64,000 bases of DNA from Sphingomonas carotinifaciens (GTDB taxonomy: Bacteria > Pseudomonadota > Alphaproteobacteria > Sphingomonadales > Sphingomonadaceae): contig NZ_WSUT01000005.1 of the NCBI RefSeq assembly GCF_009789535.1, positions 2,417,501 to 2,481,500 on the forward strand. The letters run 5' to 3'. Below, piece after piece: positions 1 through 8,787 of the stretch. The notes under the pieces are model-generated. The model did no database searches, was not told the DNA's origin, and was given only the letters and a program-made list of their open reading frames with translations. A program made the position numbers and the translations under genes. Numbering within the stretch: the stretch's first letter is position 1; the number at the start of each line of letters is the position of its first letter.

Positions 1-339
1 ATACACCGCATCCTCGCCATCGCGGATGCGGGCCAGATAATCCGCCAGCGGCGCACGCCCGGCGGCAAAGTTCATCGCCGTCAGCGTGTCGTTGTAGAAG
101 AAGCGCCCTTCGATCGCCGGCTCGCCGACGAAACCTACCACCGACCGGCCCGCATCGAAGCGCGCAAGATACGCCATCGCCGCATCCGCACCGTCCCGAC
201 CTATGGCGACCAGCGGCAGATCGGCGGCGGCCCCCTTCAGCATCACCGGCGCGCCGTCGTTAATCAATGCGGAAAAATCCACGGCATCATGTCGCAGGCC
301 GTCGATCACGCGAACGGAGGGAAGCGCCGCCAGGTCCAT
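1..339 (-). CDS. Cupin-like (Cupin_8/JmjC-type) protein, 3' part outside window
   Basis: The reverse strand is open from an ATG at 339 to the window edge, giving 113 residues of an unfinished protein. The segment GRFFYNDTLTAMNF, about 80 residues in, is typical of cupin-like (Cupin_8) proteins, a double-stranded beta-helix family related to JmjC/FIH hydroxylases. The metal-binding part of the fold lies outside the window, so activity cannot be judged. Its ATG overlaps the sapC stop by one base (TGATG), so the two are translationally coupled. TonB receptor, SapC and cupin-like genes, often with a tryptophan-halogenase-like gene, are a recurrent cluster in Sphingomonadales and Caulobacterales. 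The partners suggest a role linked to uptake or processing of the receptor ligand, which is inference. Confidence 0.8.
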   Translation of the reverse strand, partial: MDLAALPSVRVIDGLRHDAVDFSALINDGAPVMLKGAAADLPLVAIGRDGADAAMAYLARFDAGRSVVGFVGEPAIEGRFFYNDTLTAMNFAAGRAPLADYLARIRDGEDAVY

Positions 340-1064
340 CAGGCGCCAGCGAGCCGCCGGTTCTTGCGATCGATCAGATGCGGCACGTTGCCGAGCGACG
401 ACAGTGCCCAGATCGCAGGTTGCAGATACCCCTGCGCATGCAGCCGCTCCAGCGCATCGCCCGTCAGCCGAGCGATCGGCTCGGCACCGATCGCATGAAA
501 ATCGTCCAGCACGTACCGCTTGCTGTCATCGAGCACGATCTCGATCGATACCGCCTCGATCACGCCCTCGGCGTCCAGTGCTGCGAACAACGCATCATTG
601 GCCTGCGATCCCGCATGGATACGCCTGAGAACGTCCGCGACCGCTTCCAGATAGGGGCTATTGCCCCCTTGCGGCAGGAAAACCGGGCTGCCCTCCCCAC
701 CTCGGCCGACCCGCACGTGATCGAGATCGACATGGATCATCGGCTCGCCGGTGCCGCCCTCCTCGTCGCGTGGTATGCCGATGGAGAAAGGCCCGCGCTG
801 GTGCAATGCCGGAATATAGCGCGCCTGCCACACGCCATCATCCAGAAACAGGTTTTCGTCCCGGTCCAGGCCCAGCAGCGCAACCGAATGAAGCCGGCCA
901 TCTTCGGACCGCCGGAACAGGATCGGATAATCGCGCTGTGCCTCCTCCCATTCGGTCGGGAAGATCAGCGTCTGGTTTACCGCATCGCCGTAAGCAGCGC
1001 CTGGGCGGGTGATCACCGTCAGATCGTGATGATCGACATTGTTGAGAAGCACGATGTTCGTCAC
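339..1064 (-). CDS. SapC family protein
   Basis: The product is 241 residues and resembles the SapC family, a name borrowed from a Campylobacter S-layer-associated protein; the molecular function is unknown. The N-terminus TNIVLLNNVDHHDL and the WEEAQRDYPILFRR stretch are the recognisable parts. I chose the GTG at 1064 because AAGG lies seven bases upstream; a TTG two codons earlier has no room for a ribosome site. The gene lies 73 bp after the TonB receptor stop, separated by a strong hairpin, and overlaps the next gene by one base. SapC proteins recur beside TonB receptors in sphingomonads, which suggests a shared envelope function. Family call is firm, role is not. Confidence 0.82.
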   Translation of the reverse strand: MTNIVLLNNVDHHDLTVITRPGAAYGDAVNQTLIFPTEWEEAQRDYPILFRRSEDGRLHSVALLGLDRDENLFLDDGVWQARYIPALHQRGPFSIGIPRDEEGGTGEPMIHVDLDHVRVGRGGEGSPVFLPQGGNSPYLEAVADVLRRIHAGSQANDALFAALDAEGVIEAVSIEIVLDDSKRYVLDDFHAIGAEPIARLTGDALERLHAQGYLQPAIWALSSLGNVPHLIDRKNRRLAGA

Positions 1065-1086
1065 GAACAAACCTTATAAGCCATTG

Positions 1087-1119
1087 GGCGCTCGCCCGCC
1101 TATCATGCGGGCGAGCGCC
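1087..1119 (-). terminator. Hairpin between TonB receptor and sapC
   Basis: A perfect 13-bp inverted repeat (arms 1087-1099 and 1107-1119, loop of 7) sits between the receptor stop and the sapC start. No long T-run follows in the direction of transcription, so it looks like a partial terminator or mRNA-end stabiliser. It could keep sapC and cupin expression below that of the receptor. Confidence 0.5.
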
Positions 1120-1137
1120 ATCGGCGGCAATCCCCGA

Positions 1138-4100
1138 TCAGAAGCGGAAGCGGCCACCCAGCAGGAAGCGGCGACGCAGCTCCTGCCCGAACCAGAGCTG
1201 GCTCTCGTCGCGGGCATAGGTGCGCAGTTTCTGTTCCGTCAGGTTGATGCCCTCGAACGACACCGCGAAATTGGGCGTGATGTCGTAGCTGATGTTGACG
1301 TCCAGCTGACCGAACGGCTTCGTGAACTCCGGATTGCGTGAACCCTGGCGGTTGATCCCCGACAGGAACTTGTCACGCCAGTTATAGGCGACGCGCGCCG
1401 ACAGCCCATATTTGTCGTAGATCAGCGTCGCGTTGAACGTATCCGACAGGCCGAGCAGCGCGAACTGATCCTCTGACGGGCTGGCGCCGATGTTGAACCC
1501 GACATCGCCGCGCACCAGCGTATAGGCCGCCCCGACACCGAACCCGGTCGATCCGAAGAAATGCTGTCCGGCAACCTCCAGGCCGTAGATCTCGGCATCC
1601 CGGTTGTTGACCGGCTGCGTCACCTGGAACTGGTACAGCACGTCGGTGCCGTTGGCGATCACGTCGCGCGCGCTGTTGATCTGCTTGACGAAATCGTCGT
1701 TCAGCGAGCGGGTGGTGGTGTTGTAGTTCGCCTGGAACTGCGTGGTGGCCGCCGTGATCGACCCGGTCTGGTCGAGCAGGGCGGTCAGCGCGAACAGGTT
1801 CACGTCGCTCTGGTCGGCACCCAATGCCTGGAGCGCCGCGCGGGCCTGGCCCGACCGCGTGCCGGCCGCGCCCGAGCTGGGATCGCGCAGCCCGAACAGG
1901 TCGGAGGTGAATTGTCCGTTGCCGATGAAGTTGCGGACACGCTTGTCGAACAACCCGAGCGAGACATAGCTGTCGGGCTTGTAGTACCATTCGATCGACG
2001 CATCGAAATTGTCCGATTCCAGCGGCACCAGTTGCGCGTTGCCGGTCGATGCGGTTGCGATGCCGCCATTGGCGATCGGGCGCGGCGGGCCGTTCACGCT
2101 GGTGGAGGTGAACAGATTGCCATATTCCGGCCGGGCGATCGTCTTGCTGTACGATACGCGTCCGATCAGGTTCTGCTGCAGCTCAACCTGGAAATCGATC
2201 GACGGCAGGAAATTGTCGTAGCTGCCCCGATCGCGCAGATAGCTGCTCTGGTTCGAGATGACGACGGTGAAGTCGTTGTCGGACACCCAGTTGATGCCCG
2301 CCGGCACCGCCACCAGAGAGATGGAGCGCGATTTGGTCTTCTCGTACCGCAAACCACCGACCAGCGTCGCCGGTGCGTTGGCGATCTCGCCCTTCCAGGT
2401 GACCTGCGCATAGGCGGACCAGATCTTTTCCCGGACACGATTGTCTTCGTTGGTGGTGATGCCGACGGCGTTGGCGGCGCCCAGACCGGCATAATAAGGC
2501 GACAGGATGGAATAGATGCCGGCTGCGTTGCCGCGGAAGGCGATCTGCGACTCAGGATCGTTGCCGGGATCGAACTTCCGGAACTTGCAGATCAGGCAGA
2601 AGCTTTGCAGCGCGCCGGGCGCCAGCCGTTCGACGTCGCCGGGGTTGGTGATACCCCAGTCGCCCAGCGTCTGCTGGGTGGCGACGCGCGTCTGATCCAT
2701 CACCGTGTTGCGGAAGTTTCCGCCGAAGTCGACACGGCTGCCCCCGCCAAGATCCCAGCCGAAATCTGCGCGGATCTCCTTCACCCGCTGTTCCTGCGAC
2801 GAGGCGAAGGTGCGGCCGATCTGCGACCCTACTTGTGCCACCGTCAACGGCCCGTTGAGGGTGATGTCCTGCTTGGGGATGTCACCGCTATAATCCACCG
2901 AATGGGCGGTGACGACGTTCGCGCCCATGCCGACCAGCGTCGAGCTGGCGCCGTTGGGATTGTTGGGGTTGCTCGACGCCTTGCTGTAATGTCCGTCGAT
3001 GTTGAGGGAGAAGTTGTCGGCAATGTCCCAGCGCATGTTCAGGCCGTAATCCTGAACCCGGCTTTTCTGCGCACGGTTCTGCGCTTCGAAGCCTTCATCC
3101 TTCGCGCCGTTGATCGTCTCGTGAAGATAGGTCGCGGTGGCGACCGTCGGGTTGCCGTCGAAGCGTACCTCGTCGAACGGGCGGCTGAACCAGTTCGACA
3201 GGTCCGACCGGATTTCCTCCTGCCGGTTCTGCGCAAACAGCGCATCGGCGGTCAGCGTTACCGTTTCGATCGGCTTGAATTGCAGCACCGCCTGCCCGTT
3301 GATGCGCTCGCGGCTGCCCTCGGCATAATGGTAGCGGCTGTCGTTCGGAACGCCGACCAGTTGGTTCGGATCGGTCGGCGCGCCGGTGATGACCGTGCTG
3401 CCGTCCGACCGCACGAACCCGCCCGACAGGAAAGTGCTGTAGGGAATGATGTTCCAGTCGTTGGAGGTCGCGCTGATCGAGGTGAAGTTGCGCTTCTGGT
3501 AGCTGCCGAACAGCGAAACGCCGAAACGGTCGGTCGGATCGGCCCAGTTCAGCACTCCGGACAATTCGGGCGTCACCTTCGATCCGCAATCCAGGCAGCC
3601 GTCCGTGCTGGTATCGTACAGCGCCTTGGCGCCGACGCTGCCGGTCAGGCCGCCCTTGCCGTCCAGGGGGCGCCGGGTGACGACGTTGATCGTCGCGCCG
3701 ATACCGCCGGTCGGGATCGCGGCCCGCCCCGTCTTGTATACCTCCAGCGTCCGCACGCCCTCCGACGCCAGGTTGGAAAAGTCGAAGGAACGGCTGGAGC
3801 CCTGCGCCGTGTCGGCATTCTGGTCGCCGCCGACCACGGACACGTTCGCGGTCGCCAGCTGGCGCCCGTTGAGCGTCACCAGATTGTAGCTCGGCCCGAA
3901 GCCGCGCACCGTTACCAGTGCACCTTCGCCGTTCGTCCGGTTGATCGACACGCCGGTTATGCGCTGAAGCGATTCGGCCAGGTTGGTGTCGGGGAACTTG
4001 CCGATATCCTCGGCCGAGATCGCGTCCACGATACCGGTGGAGTTGCGCTTGATCGCGATCGACCGCTCCAGGCTGGCGCGGATACCGGTCACCACGATCT

Positions 4101-4341
4101 CGTCGCCGGTGCCGTCCGTGGCGGCGCTTTCCGACGCCGGCGCCGTTTGCGGCGTGGTTAGCTGGCCCGCCGCCGCAGCCGGATCGGCGGTCGTGCCCGG
4201 CGGGGTCGTCGGCTGCGCGTTCGTCGCCTCTGCCCCGGTTTGGGTTTGCGCAAATGCGGTGGTCGTCAATGTGAGACAGGTGGCGACCGCCACCAGGGAT
4301 ACCGACCGCGCGAGCGTCGACGTGAGACCACTGGCCTTCAT
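1138..4341 (-). CDS. TonB-dependent receptor (Xanthomonas/Caulobacter type)
   Basis: This is a 1067-residue outer-membrane active transporter. Residues 1-31 form a signal peptide ending AFA. A linker rich in P, T and A runs to about residue 80, and a plug domain begins at DEIVVTGIRASLERSI, with the family hallmarks NLAESLQRITGVSINR and VRGFGPSYNLVTLNGR. The rest is a long beta-barrel ending RRRFLLGGRFRF with a terminal aromatic. Length and plug motifs match the large receptors that often import sugars or other organic nutrients in sphingomonads. An AGGAGG ribosome site lies just upstream of the ATG. Downstream are SapC and cupin-like genes in the same direction. The substrate cannot be told from sequence; a carbohydrate is possible given nearby sugar-active genes. 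Confidence 0.93.
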   Translation of the reverse strand: MKASGLTSTLARSVSLVAVATCLTLTTTAFAQTQTGAEATNAQPTTPPGTTADPAAAAGQLTTPQTAPASESAATDGTGDEIVVTGIRASLERSIAIKRNSTGIVDAISAEDIGKFPDTNLAESLQRITGVSINRTNGEGALVTVRGFGPSYNLVTLNGRQLATANVSVVGGDQNADTAQGSSRSFDFSNLASEGVRTLEVYKTGRAAIPTGGIGATINVVTRRPLDGKGGLTGSVGAKALYDTSTDGCLDCGSKVTPELSGVLNWADPTDRFGVSLFGSYQKRNFTSISATSNDWNIIPYSTFLSGGFVRSDGSTVITGAPTDPNQLVGVPNDSRYHYAEGSRERINGQAVLQFKPIETVTLTADALFAQNRQEEIRSDLSNWFSRPFDEVRFDGNPTVATATYLHETINGAKDEGFEAQNRAQKSRVQDYGLNMRWDIADNFSLNIDGHYSKASSNPNNPNGASSTLVGMGANVVTAHSVDYSGDIPKQDITLNGPLTVAQVGSQIGRTFASSQEQRVKEIRADFGWDLGGGSRVDFGGNFRNTVMDQTRVATQQTLGDWGITNPGDVERLAPGALQSFCLICKFRKFDPGNDPESQIAFRGNAAGIYSILSPYYAGLGAANAVGITTNEDNRVREKIWSAYAQVTWKGEIANAPATLVGGLRYEKTKSRSISLVAVPAGINWVSDNDFTVVISNQSSYLRDRGSYDNFLPSIDFQVELQQNLIGRVSYSKTIARPEYGNLFTSTSVNGPPRPIANGGIATASTGNAQLVPLESDNFDASIEWYYKPDSYVSLGLFDKRVRNFIGNGQFTSDLFGLRDPSSGAAGTRSGQARAALQALGADQSDVNLFALTALLDQTGSITAATTQFQANYNTTTRSLNDDFVKQINSARDVIANGTDVLYQFQVTQPVNNRDAEIYGLEVAGQHFFGSTGFGVGAAYTLVRGDVGFNIGASPSEDQFALLGLSDTFNATLIYDKYGLSARVAYNWRDKFLSGINRQGSRNPEFTKPFGQLDVNISYDITPNFAVSFEGINLTEQKLRTYARDESQLWFGQELRRRFLLGGRFRF

Positions 4342-4598
4342 ATTTTGCCCCTCCTAATAGCGGGCCGTCCTTGTTCGGCCCATTCCTCCCACCGGTCAGA
4401 TGCCGGCTTTGTGATCGCTACCATATGCCCGACGCGCGCCAAGCCGCAAGAGATAAGAATCGGTTTTTTCTACATTTTTACTTCGCGGGCGAAAGTCTTG
4501 GAAAAGGCGATACATGGCAATACTTTGGTATATTACTCCGTCAAATGATCGCTGCGGCGTTTGCAAAGAGTTCGGCAGAAACCCTGCATGCCATGAAC

Positions 4599-4632
4599 GG
4601 TGGCGGGGCCCGCCACGGCAGGCCCCGCCACC
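4599..4632 (-). terminator. Hairpin after oxidoreductase gene
   Basis: A perfect 12-bp inverted repeat (4599-4610 with 4621-4632, loop of 10) lies four bases beyond the stop codon of the reverse-strand oxidoreductase. It is very GC-rich and lacks a T-run, so it is a plausible but not classical terminator. The remaining bases to 4341 hold the AT-richer upstream region of the TonB receptor gene; I see no gene there. Confidence 0.4.
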
Positions 4633-4635
4633 GCA

Positions 4636-5643
4636 TCACCATTCGACGCCGATCTTGCCGAAATGCGCGCCACCCATTTCGTAGCGGAATGCGTCGGCCA
4701 GAGCGTCCAGCGCAAAGCGGCGGTCGATGATCGGGCGGATCTCCGCGGCGTCCAATGCGCGGACAAAATCCTGCTGCTCACGCCTGCTGCCGACGATCAA
4801 TCCTTGCAGCCGCGCCTGCCGCGCCATCAGGGCAGCGGTCGGCACCTCCCCACCAGCTCCCGTCAACACGCCGATCAGCGAGATGTGCCCGCCGACCCGC
4901 ACCGCCTCGATCGACTGGGCCAGCGTCCCCGGTCCGCCGACCTCCACCACATGATCGACGCCCCGCCCCCCGGTCCAGTCGCGCACCACGCGACCCCAAT
5001 CCTGCTGCTCCCGATAATTCAACGTGAACGCCGCACCCATGTCCCGCGCCCGTTCCAGCTTTTCGCCCGATGAGGAGGTGATCGCCACCGTCGCCCCCAT
5101 CAAGCGGGCGAGTTGCAAGGCCCAGATGGAAACACCCCCGGTGCCCAGCAGCAGGACCGTGTCACCGGCCTTGATCCCGCCATCGACGACCAGCGCGCGC
5201 CATGCCGTCAGGCCTGCGGTGGTGATCGTCGCCGCCTCTACCGCGTCGAAGCCTTTGGGCGCACGGGTGAAGGCCGTTGCGGGCAGCACTACGAACTCCT
5301 GGGCGAAGCCGTCGATGCCGTCGCCGGGCGTGCGCGAAAAGTCACCCACGGTGGGCGTCCCATCCTGCCAATCGGGAAAGAAGCAGGACACGACCTTGTC
5401 GCCAACCGCGAACTCGCCGACGCCGGGTCCGACGGCCTCGACGGTGCCGGCGCCATCGGCCAGGGGGATGCGTCCGTCCGCGGCCGGCATCCGCCCGGTC
5501 GCCACGCCGAGATCGTGGAAGTTGAGCGAACTCCCATGCAATGCGACCCGGATCTCGCCCGGTCCTGGCTCGCCGGGATCGCGCCGGTCCTCCATCGCCA
5601 ATCGGTCGAGGCCGATCGGGGCACGTAAAGCCATTGCCTTCAT
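4636..5643 (-). CDS. Zinc-independent MDR-family alcohol dehydrogenase / quinone oxidoreductase-like protein
   Basis: The 335-residue protein has the medium-chain dehydrogenase fold: a GroES-like N-terminal domain (GEIRVALHGSSLNFHD, 30-44; VGPGVGEFAVGDKV, 71-84) and a nucleotide-binding domain with GTGGVS at 167-172. The position normally holding the catalytic zinc cysteine reads N in SLNFHD, and the structural-zinc cysteine cluster is absent. It is therefore a quinone-oxidoreductase-like NAD(P)H enzyme rather than a classical zinc alcohol dehydrogenase. I chose the ATG at 5643, where the family N-terminus MKAMALRAP begins and an AAGGA lies upstream; an in-frame extension would run into the divergent gene. 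It is divergent from the DUF1080 gene. Substrate unknown. Confidence 0.85.
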   Translation of the reverse strand: MKAMALRAPIGLDRLAMEDRRDPGEPGPGEIRVALHGSSLNFHDLGVATGRMPAADGRIPLADGAGTVEAVGPGVGEFAVGDKVVSCFFPDWQDGTPTVGDFSRTPGDGIDGFAQEFVVLPATAFTRAPKGFDAVEAATITTAGLTAWRALVVDGGIKAGDTVLLLGTGGVSIWALQLARLMGATVAITSSSGEKLERARDMGAAFTLNYREQQDWGRVVRDWTGGRGVDHVVEVGGPGTLAQSIEAVRVGGHISLIGVLTGAGGEVPTAALMARQARLQGLIVGSRREQQDFVRALDAAEIRPIIDRRFALDALADAFRYEMGGAHFGKIGVEW

Positions 5644-5757
5644 GTCATGGTCCTTGTCACTGTCGCGGGGCTTCGAACGCCCGAGAGTGCAGGATCGTCG
5701 CGTTTGCATTCGCCCGCCGTTCCGGTCACGTTCGCCGGCGAGGATTCGGGGACCATC

Positions 5758-6693
5758 ATGCTGAAAAAACAAATGATATTTGCAGCGCTCCTGCTGCCGG
5801 CCGCGGCCTGGGCGCAAAGCTCGCTTGAACAGGCGCGCGCCATTGCAGGCGATCCGCCCGCTGCCCGGCAACGTCTGGTGCTGGCAGATCTGCCAAAGGC
5901 GACGGGCAAGGCCACCGCGCTATTCGACGGGCGCAGCCTGACCGGTTGGCAACCGTGGCTCGGCTATGCCGACCCGGCCCTGACCTATCGTGGCGATCCG
6001 AATGCGAAGCCGGTCGGCACCAGCCGCGATACGTCCGGCGACTTCGCCGTCAGGCGGGTGGACGGCGCATCCGCGATCTGGATCAAGGGGCAGACCTGGG
6101 GCAGTCTGGTGAACACCGCGGACCTGCGCGATTATCACCTGCGCCTGCAATATAAATGGGGCGCCAAGACCTGGGCACCCCGCGAAAAGGAGCCGCCGAA
6201 CAACGGTTTGCTGTACCACACGCACGGCCAGCCGGGCGAGGTGTTCGGAACGTGGCGGCCGTCGGTGGAATTCGAGATCATGAAGGGGTCGACCGGCATG
6301 ATCGTGATGGTCGGCGGCAAGGTACGTGCCCGCACGACGGTGGCGCTCGACCCCTCGCTGATCGCGCCGCACCTCCGCTTCCGTACAACCGGGCGCACCG
6401 TCGACATGGTGAACGGCACCGGCACCTGGAATGTCGAGGCGGGCAGCGATGCCGAACGCCCGATCGGTGAATGGAACACGCTCGACCTGTATGTGGTCGG
6501 CGACCGGGCGATCCACGTCGTCAATGGCGTGCCCGTGGCCGAAGCCCGCGATCTCGCGACGGTCGCGCCGGACGGCACCCGCCAGCCGCTGACGCACGGG
6601 CATATCCAGTTGCAGTCGGAGGGCGCCGAAACCTTCTTCCGCGCCATCACCGTGGAGCCGATCCGCACACTGCCTCGCATCGTGGTGAAATGA
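5758..6693 (+). CDS. Secreted DUF1080 (3-keto-disaccharide hydrolase-like) protein
   Basis: The product is 311 residues with a signal peptide at 1-20 (AAAWAQ), so it acts in the periplasm or outside the cell. ALFDGRSLTGWQPW, followed by a jelly-roll segment with NNGLLYHTHG and WRPSVEFEIM, is characteristic of DUF1080, a concanavalin-like domain. Some members hydrolyse 3-keto-glycosides made by GFO/IDH-type oxidoreductases. I chose the ATG at 5758 because the signal peptide starts there; an earlier in-frame ATG at 5647 gives an unconvincing extension. No dedicated 3-dehydrogenase is adjacent, so the keto-sugar role is inferred from the family only. The SDR gene follows 104 bp downstream on the same strand. 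Confidence 0.85.
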   Translation: MLKKQMIFAALLLPAAAWAQSSLEQARAIAGDPPAARQRLVLADLPKATGKATALFDGRSLTGWQPWLGYADPALTYRGDPNAKPVGTSRDTSGDFAVRRVDGASAIWIKGQTWGSLVNTADLRDYHLRLQYKWGAKTWAPREKEPPNNGLLYHTHGQPGEVFGTWRPSVEFEIMKGSTGMIVMVGGKVRARTTVALDPSLIAPHLRFRTTGRTVDMVNGTGTWNVEAGSDAERPIGEWNTLDLYVVGDRAIHVVNGVPVAEARDLATVAPDGTRQPLTHGHIQLQSEGAETFFRAITVEPIRTLPRIVVK

Positions 6694-6797
6694 TGGCAGA
6701 ACCACCGCTCCCGAACCTTGGCGTTCGGAGCGGTGGCGGGCGGAACGGAACCGATCCGCCGATGCTTTGTGGACCGGTATATCCGGGAGATACGATC

Positions 6798-7787
6798 ATG
6801 ACCGACACAACACGTCGCACCTTTGTGACAGGGGCGGCGGTGGCCGCGGGCGCCGTCGCCGCGACGCAGGCGGGGGCCGCCGCACAGGGCGGCAAAGCCT
6901 CTGCTGCGACCACGCCCGCCGCGGGCGCCTATCCGAAGCCGCCCTACCCCGTTCAGCGTCAACCCTGGCCGGGCCTGGCATCCAGGATGACGCCGCGCCC
7001 CGACCATGGCGAGACGAGCTACAAGGGATCGGGCAAGCTGGCGGGGAAGCGGGCCCTGATCACCGGCGGCGACAGTGGCATCGGCCGGGCCGCGGCGATC
7101 GCCTATGCCCGCGAAGGCGCCGATGTCGCGATCAACTATCTGCCCGCCGAGGAGCCCGACGCGCGCGAGGTGATCGCGCTCATCCGCGCGGAGGGGCGCA
7201 AGGCGGTCGCGATCCCCGGCGATTTGCGCGACGAACGCTTTTGCCGGCGCCTGATCCAACAGGCGGCCGAACAGCTCGGTGGGCTGGATATCCTGGTCAA
7301 CAACGCGGCGCGGCAACAGACCCGGCCCGGCATCGCAGACATTTCCGCCCAGGATTTCGACGATACGATGAAGACGAACGTCTACGCACCCTTTTGGCTG
7401 ACCAAAGCGGCCGTGGAGCGGATGGGCGCGGGCGCGGTCATCGTCAACACCTCGTCCGAACAGGCCGGCGACCCGTCCCCCGACATCGTCGACTACGCCC
7501 TGACCCGCGCCGCGGTGCTGAACTTCACCAAGAGCATGGCCAAGCAACTCGCCAGCCGGGGTATCCGGGTAAACGCCGTGGCGCCGGGACCGTTCTGGAC
7601 ACCGCTACAGGTGAGTGGCGGCGCAACGCCGGACAAGCTGCGCAGCTTCGGCGAGACGACACCGCTCGGTCGGGCGGGACAGCCTGCCGAGATCGCGGCG
7701 CTCTATGTCGCCGCGGCCGATCCCAGCCTCAGCTATTCCACCGGACAGATTTTCGGATCGTCCGGCGGTAACGGTCAGCCCGCCTGA
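6798..7787 (+). CDS. Tat-exported short-chain dehydrogenase/reductase (YghA-like)
   Basis: The 329-residue protein starts with a twin-arginine signal (RRTFV at about 6-10, then an Ala-rich hydrophobic run), so it is probably exported folded. After a linker (YPKPPYPVQRQPWPG) comes a Rossmann domain with the cofactor motif ITGGDSGIGRAAA and the NNAA motif. The layout matches the YghA/glucose-ribitol dehydrogenase-like subgroup. The catalytic motif is unusual: Tyr233 is followed by Leu, Thr and then Arg237 where the Y-x3-K lysine should be. The serine region (VNTSSEQAG) is retained. Start chosen at the ATG preceded by GGGAGA. It may be co-transcribed with the DUF1080 gene. Activity is uncertain because of the lysine substitution. 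Confidence 0.87.
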   Translation: MTDTTRRTFVTGAAVAAGAVAATQAGAAAQGGKASAATTPAAGAYPKPPYPVQRQPWPGLASRMTPRPDHGETSYKGSGKLAGKRALITGGDSGIGRAAAIAYAREGADVAINYLPAEEPDAREVIALIRAEGRKAVAIPGDLRDERFCRRLIQQAAEQLGGLDILVNNAARQQTRPGIADISAQDFDDTMKTNVYAPFWLTKAAVERMGAGAVIVNTSSEQAGDPSPDIVDYALTRAAVLNFTKSMAKQLASRGIRVNAVAPGPFWTPLQVSGGATPDKLRSFGETTPLGRAGQPAEIAALYVAAADPSLSYSTGQIFGSSGGNGQPA

Positions 7788-7795
7788 TAGGGATC

Positions 7796-7827
7796 GCCCG
7801 GAAACGCGATCGAAACCGTTTCCGGGC
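7796..7827. terminator. Hairpin between convergent SDR and methyltransferase genes
   Basis: A perfect 10-bp inverted repeat (7796-7805 and 7818-7827, loop of 12) occupies the short gap between two convergent stop codons. Its place suggests a shared bidirectional terminator, although neither side carries a strong T-run. Confidence 0.5.
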
Positions 7828-7833
7828 AATGCC

Positions 7834-8634
7834 TTATTGCGGCTTCACGAACTTCAGCGTGAAGCGGTCGCTCTCGCCGATCGCGGCATATTTGGCGCGG
7901 TCGACATCCTTCAGGCGATAGGAGGGTGGCAGCGTCCATACGCCCTGCGGGTGATCGTGCGTGTCCTTGGGATTGGCGTTGACCTTCGACTCCCCGGCCA
8001 GACGGAAGCCCGCCTCCTGCGCCAGACGCACCACCGTCGAACGCTTGATATACCCGCTCGACTTTTCCCGCGCCGCATCCATCTCCTCGGGCAACCGATG
8101 GTCGACCACCCCCAGCACGCCCCCCGGCTTCAACGCATTATAAAACGCCTTGAACGTCCGCCCGGCCACCGCCGGATCATCCTGCATCAACAGGTTATGG
8201 ACGTTGCGAAAGGTCAGCACCACGTCTGCGCTGCCCGCCGGCACGGTGGATACACCGGTCGCGAAATCGACCGTCCGGACCACCGTCTTGCCATAGGCGT
8301 CCGCCTTGGCAGCGAGCGCAGCGCTGGTGCGCTCCGCCTGCGATGTCGGCACCAGCGCGACATAGTGCCCGCGCCCCTTCACCATCGGTGCCAGGATAGC
8401 GGTATACCAGCCGCCACCGGGGATGAATTCGACCACCGTCTGCGTCGGTTTTACACCGAAGAAAGCCAGCGTCTCGGCCGGATGGCGATAACGATCGCGC
8501 GCTCGGTCTGCTTCGCTACGGGTAGAGGCGGCAACGGCGGCGGCAATGTCCTTGCCGGGCCGGACGGATTGCGCCGCAATGCCCGCGCTCCCCAGCGCGG
8601 CGACGCAGGCGAATGCAACGATGGGACTGGACAT
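7834..8634 (-). CDS. Exported class I SAM-dependent methyltransferase-like protein (COG4798-like)
   Basis: The 266-residue product carries a signal peptide at about 1-21 (ending GIAAQ), unusual for a SAM enzyme. VVEFIPGGGWYTAILAP is the motif I equivalent with PGGGWY in place of the usual GxGxG. ADVVLTFRNVHNLL and ALKPGGVLGVVDHR are the later methyltransferase motifs. This combination is typical of the predicted methyltransferase group COG4798, which often has a leader peptide. How it would obtain SAM in the periplasm is unclear. The ATG at 8634 is chosen because the signal peptide begins there and CAGGAGAGG lies upstream. It is divergent from the glycan operon. Substrate unknown. Confidence 0.8.
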   Translation of the reverse strand: MSSPIVAFACVAALGSAGIAAQSVRPGKDIAAAVAASTRSEADRARDRYRHPAETLAFFGVKPTQTVVEFIPGGGWYTAILAPMVKGRGHYVALVPTSQAERTSAALAAKADAYGKTVVRTVDFATGVSTVPAGSADVVLTFRNVHNLLMQDDPAVAGRTFKAFYNALKPGGVLGVVDHRLPEEMDAAREKSSGYIKRSTVVRLAQEAGFRLAGESKVNANPKDTHDHPQGVWTLPPSYRLKDVDRAKYAAIGESDRFTLKFVKPQ

Positions 8635-8787
8635 GGCGGGCCTCTCCTGAACGGCTGAATTACGGCGATCATGCCTCGCCATGGAGGCTGAAACAACCTC
8701 GCCACGGGTAGGTACGGCTGCGGCCGCCACGCCGATCCAACCGCTTGGAGCCAATCTGGGTTAGCAACGTTACATGCCAGCAATAAA

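Noticed and set aside
1561..4161. Long forward frame of 866 codons opposite the TonB receptor
   Set aside because: It mirrors the receptor in a high-GC antisense frame, has no domain and lies inside a certain gene.
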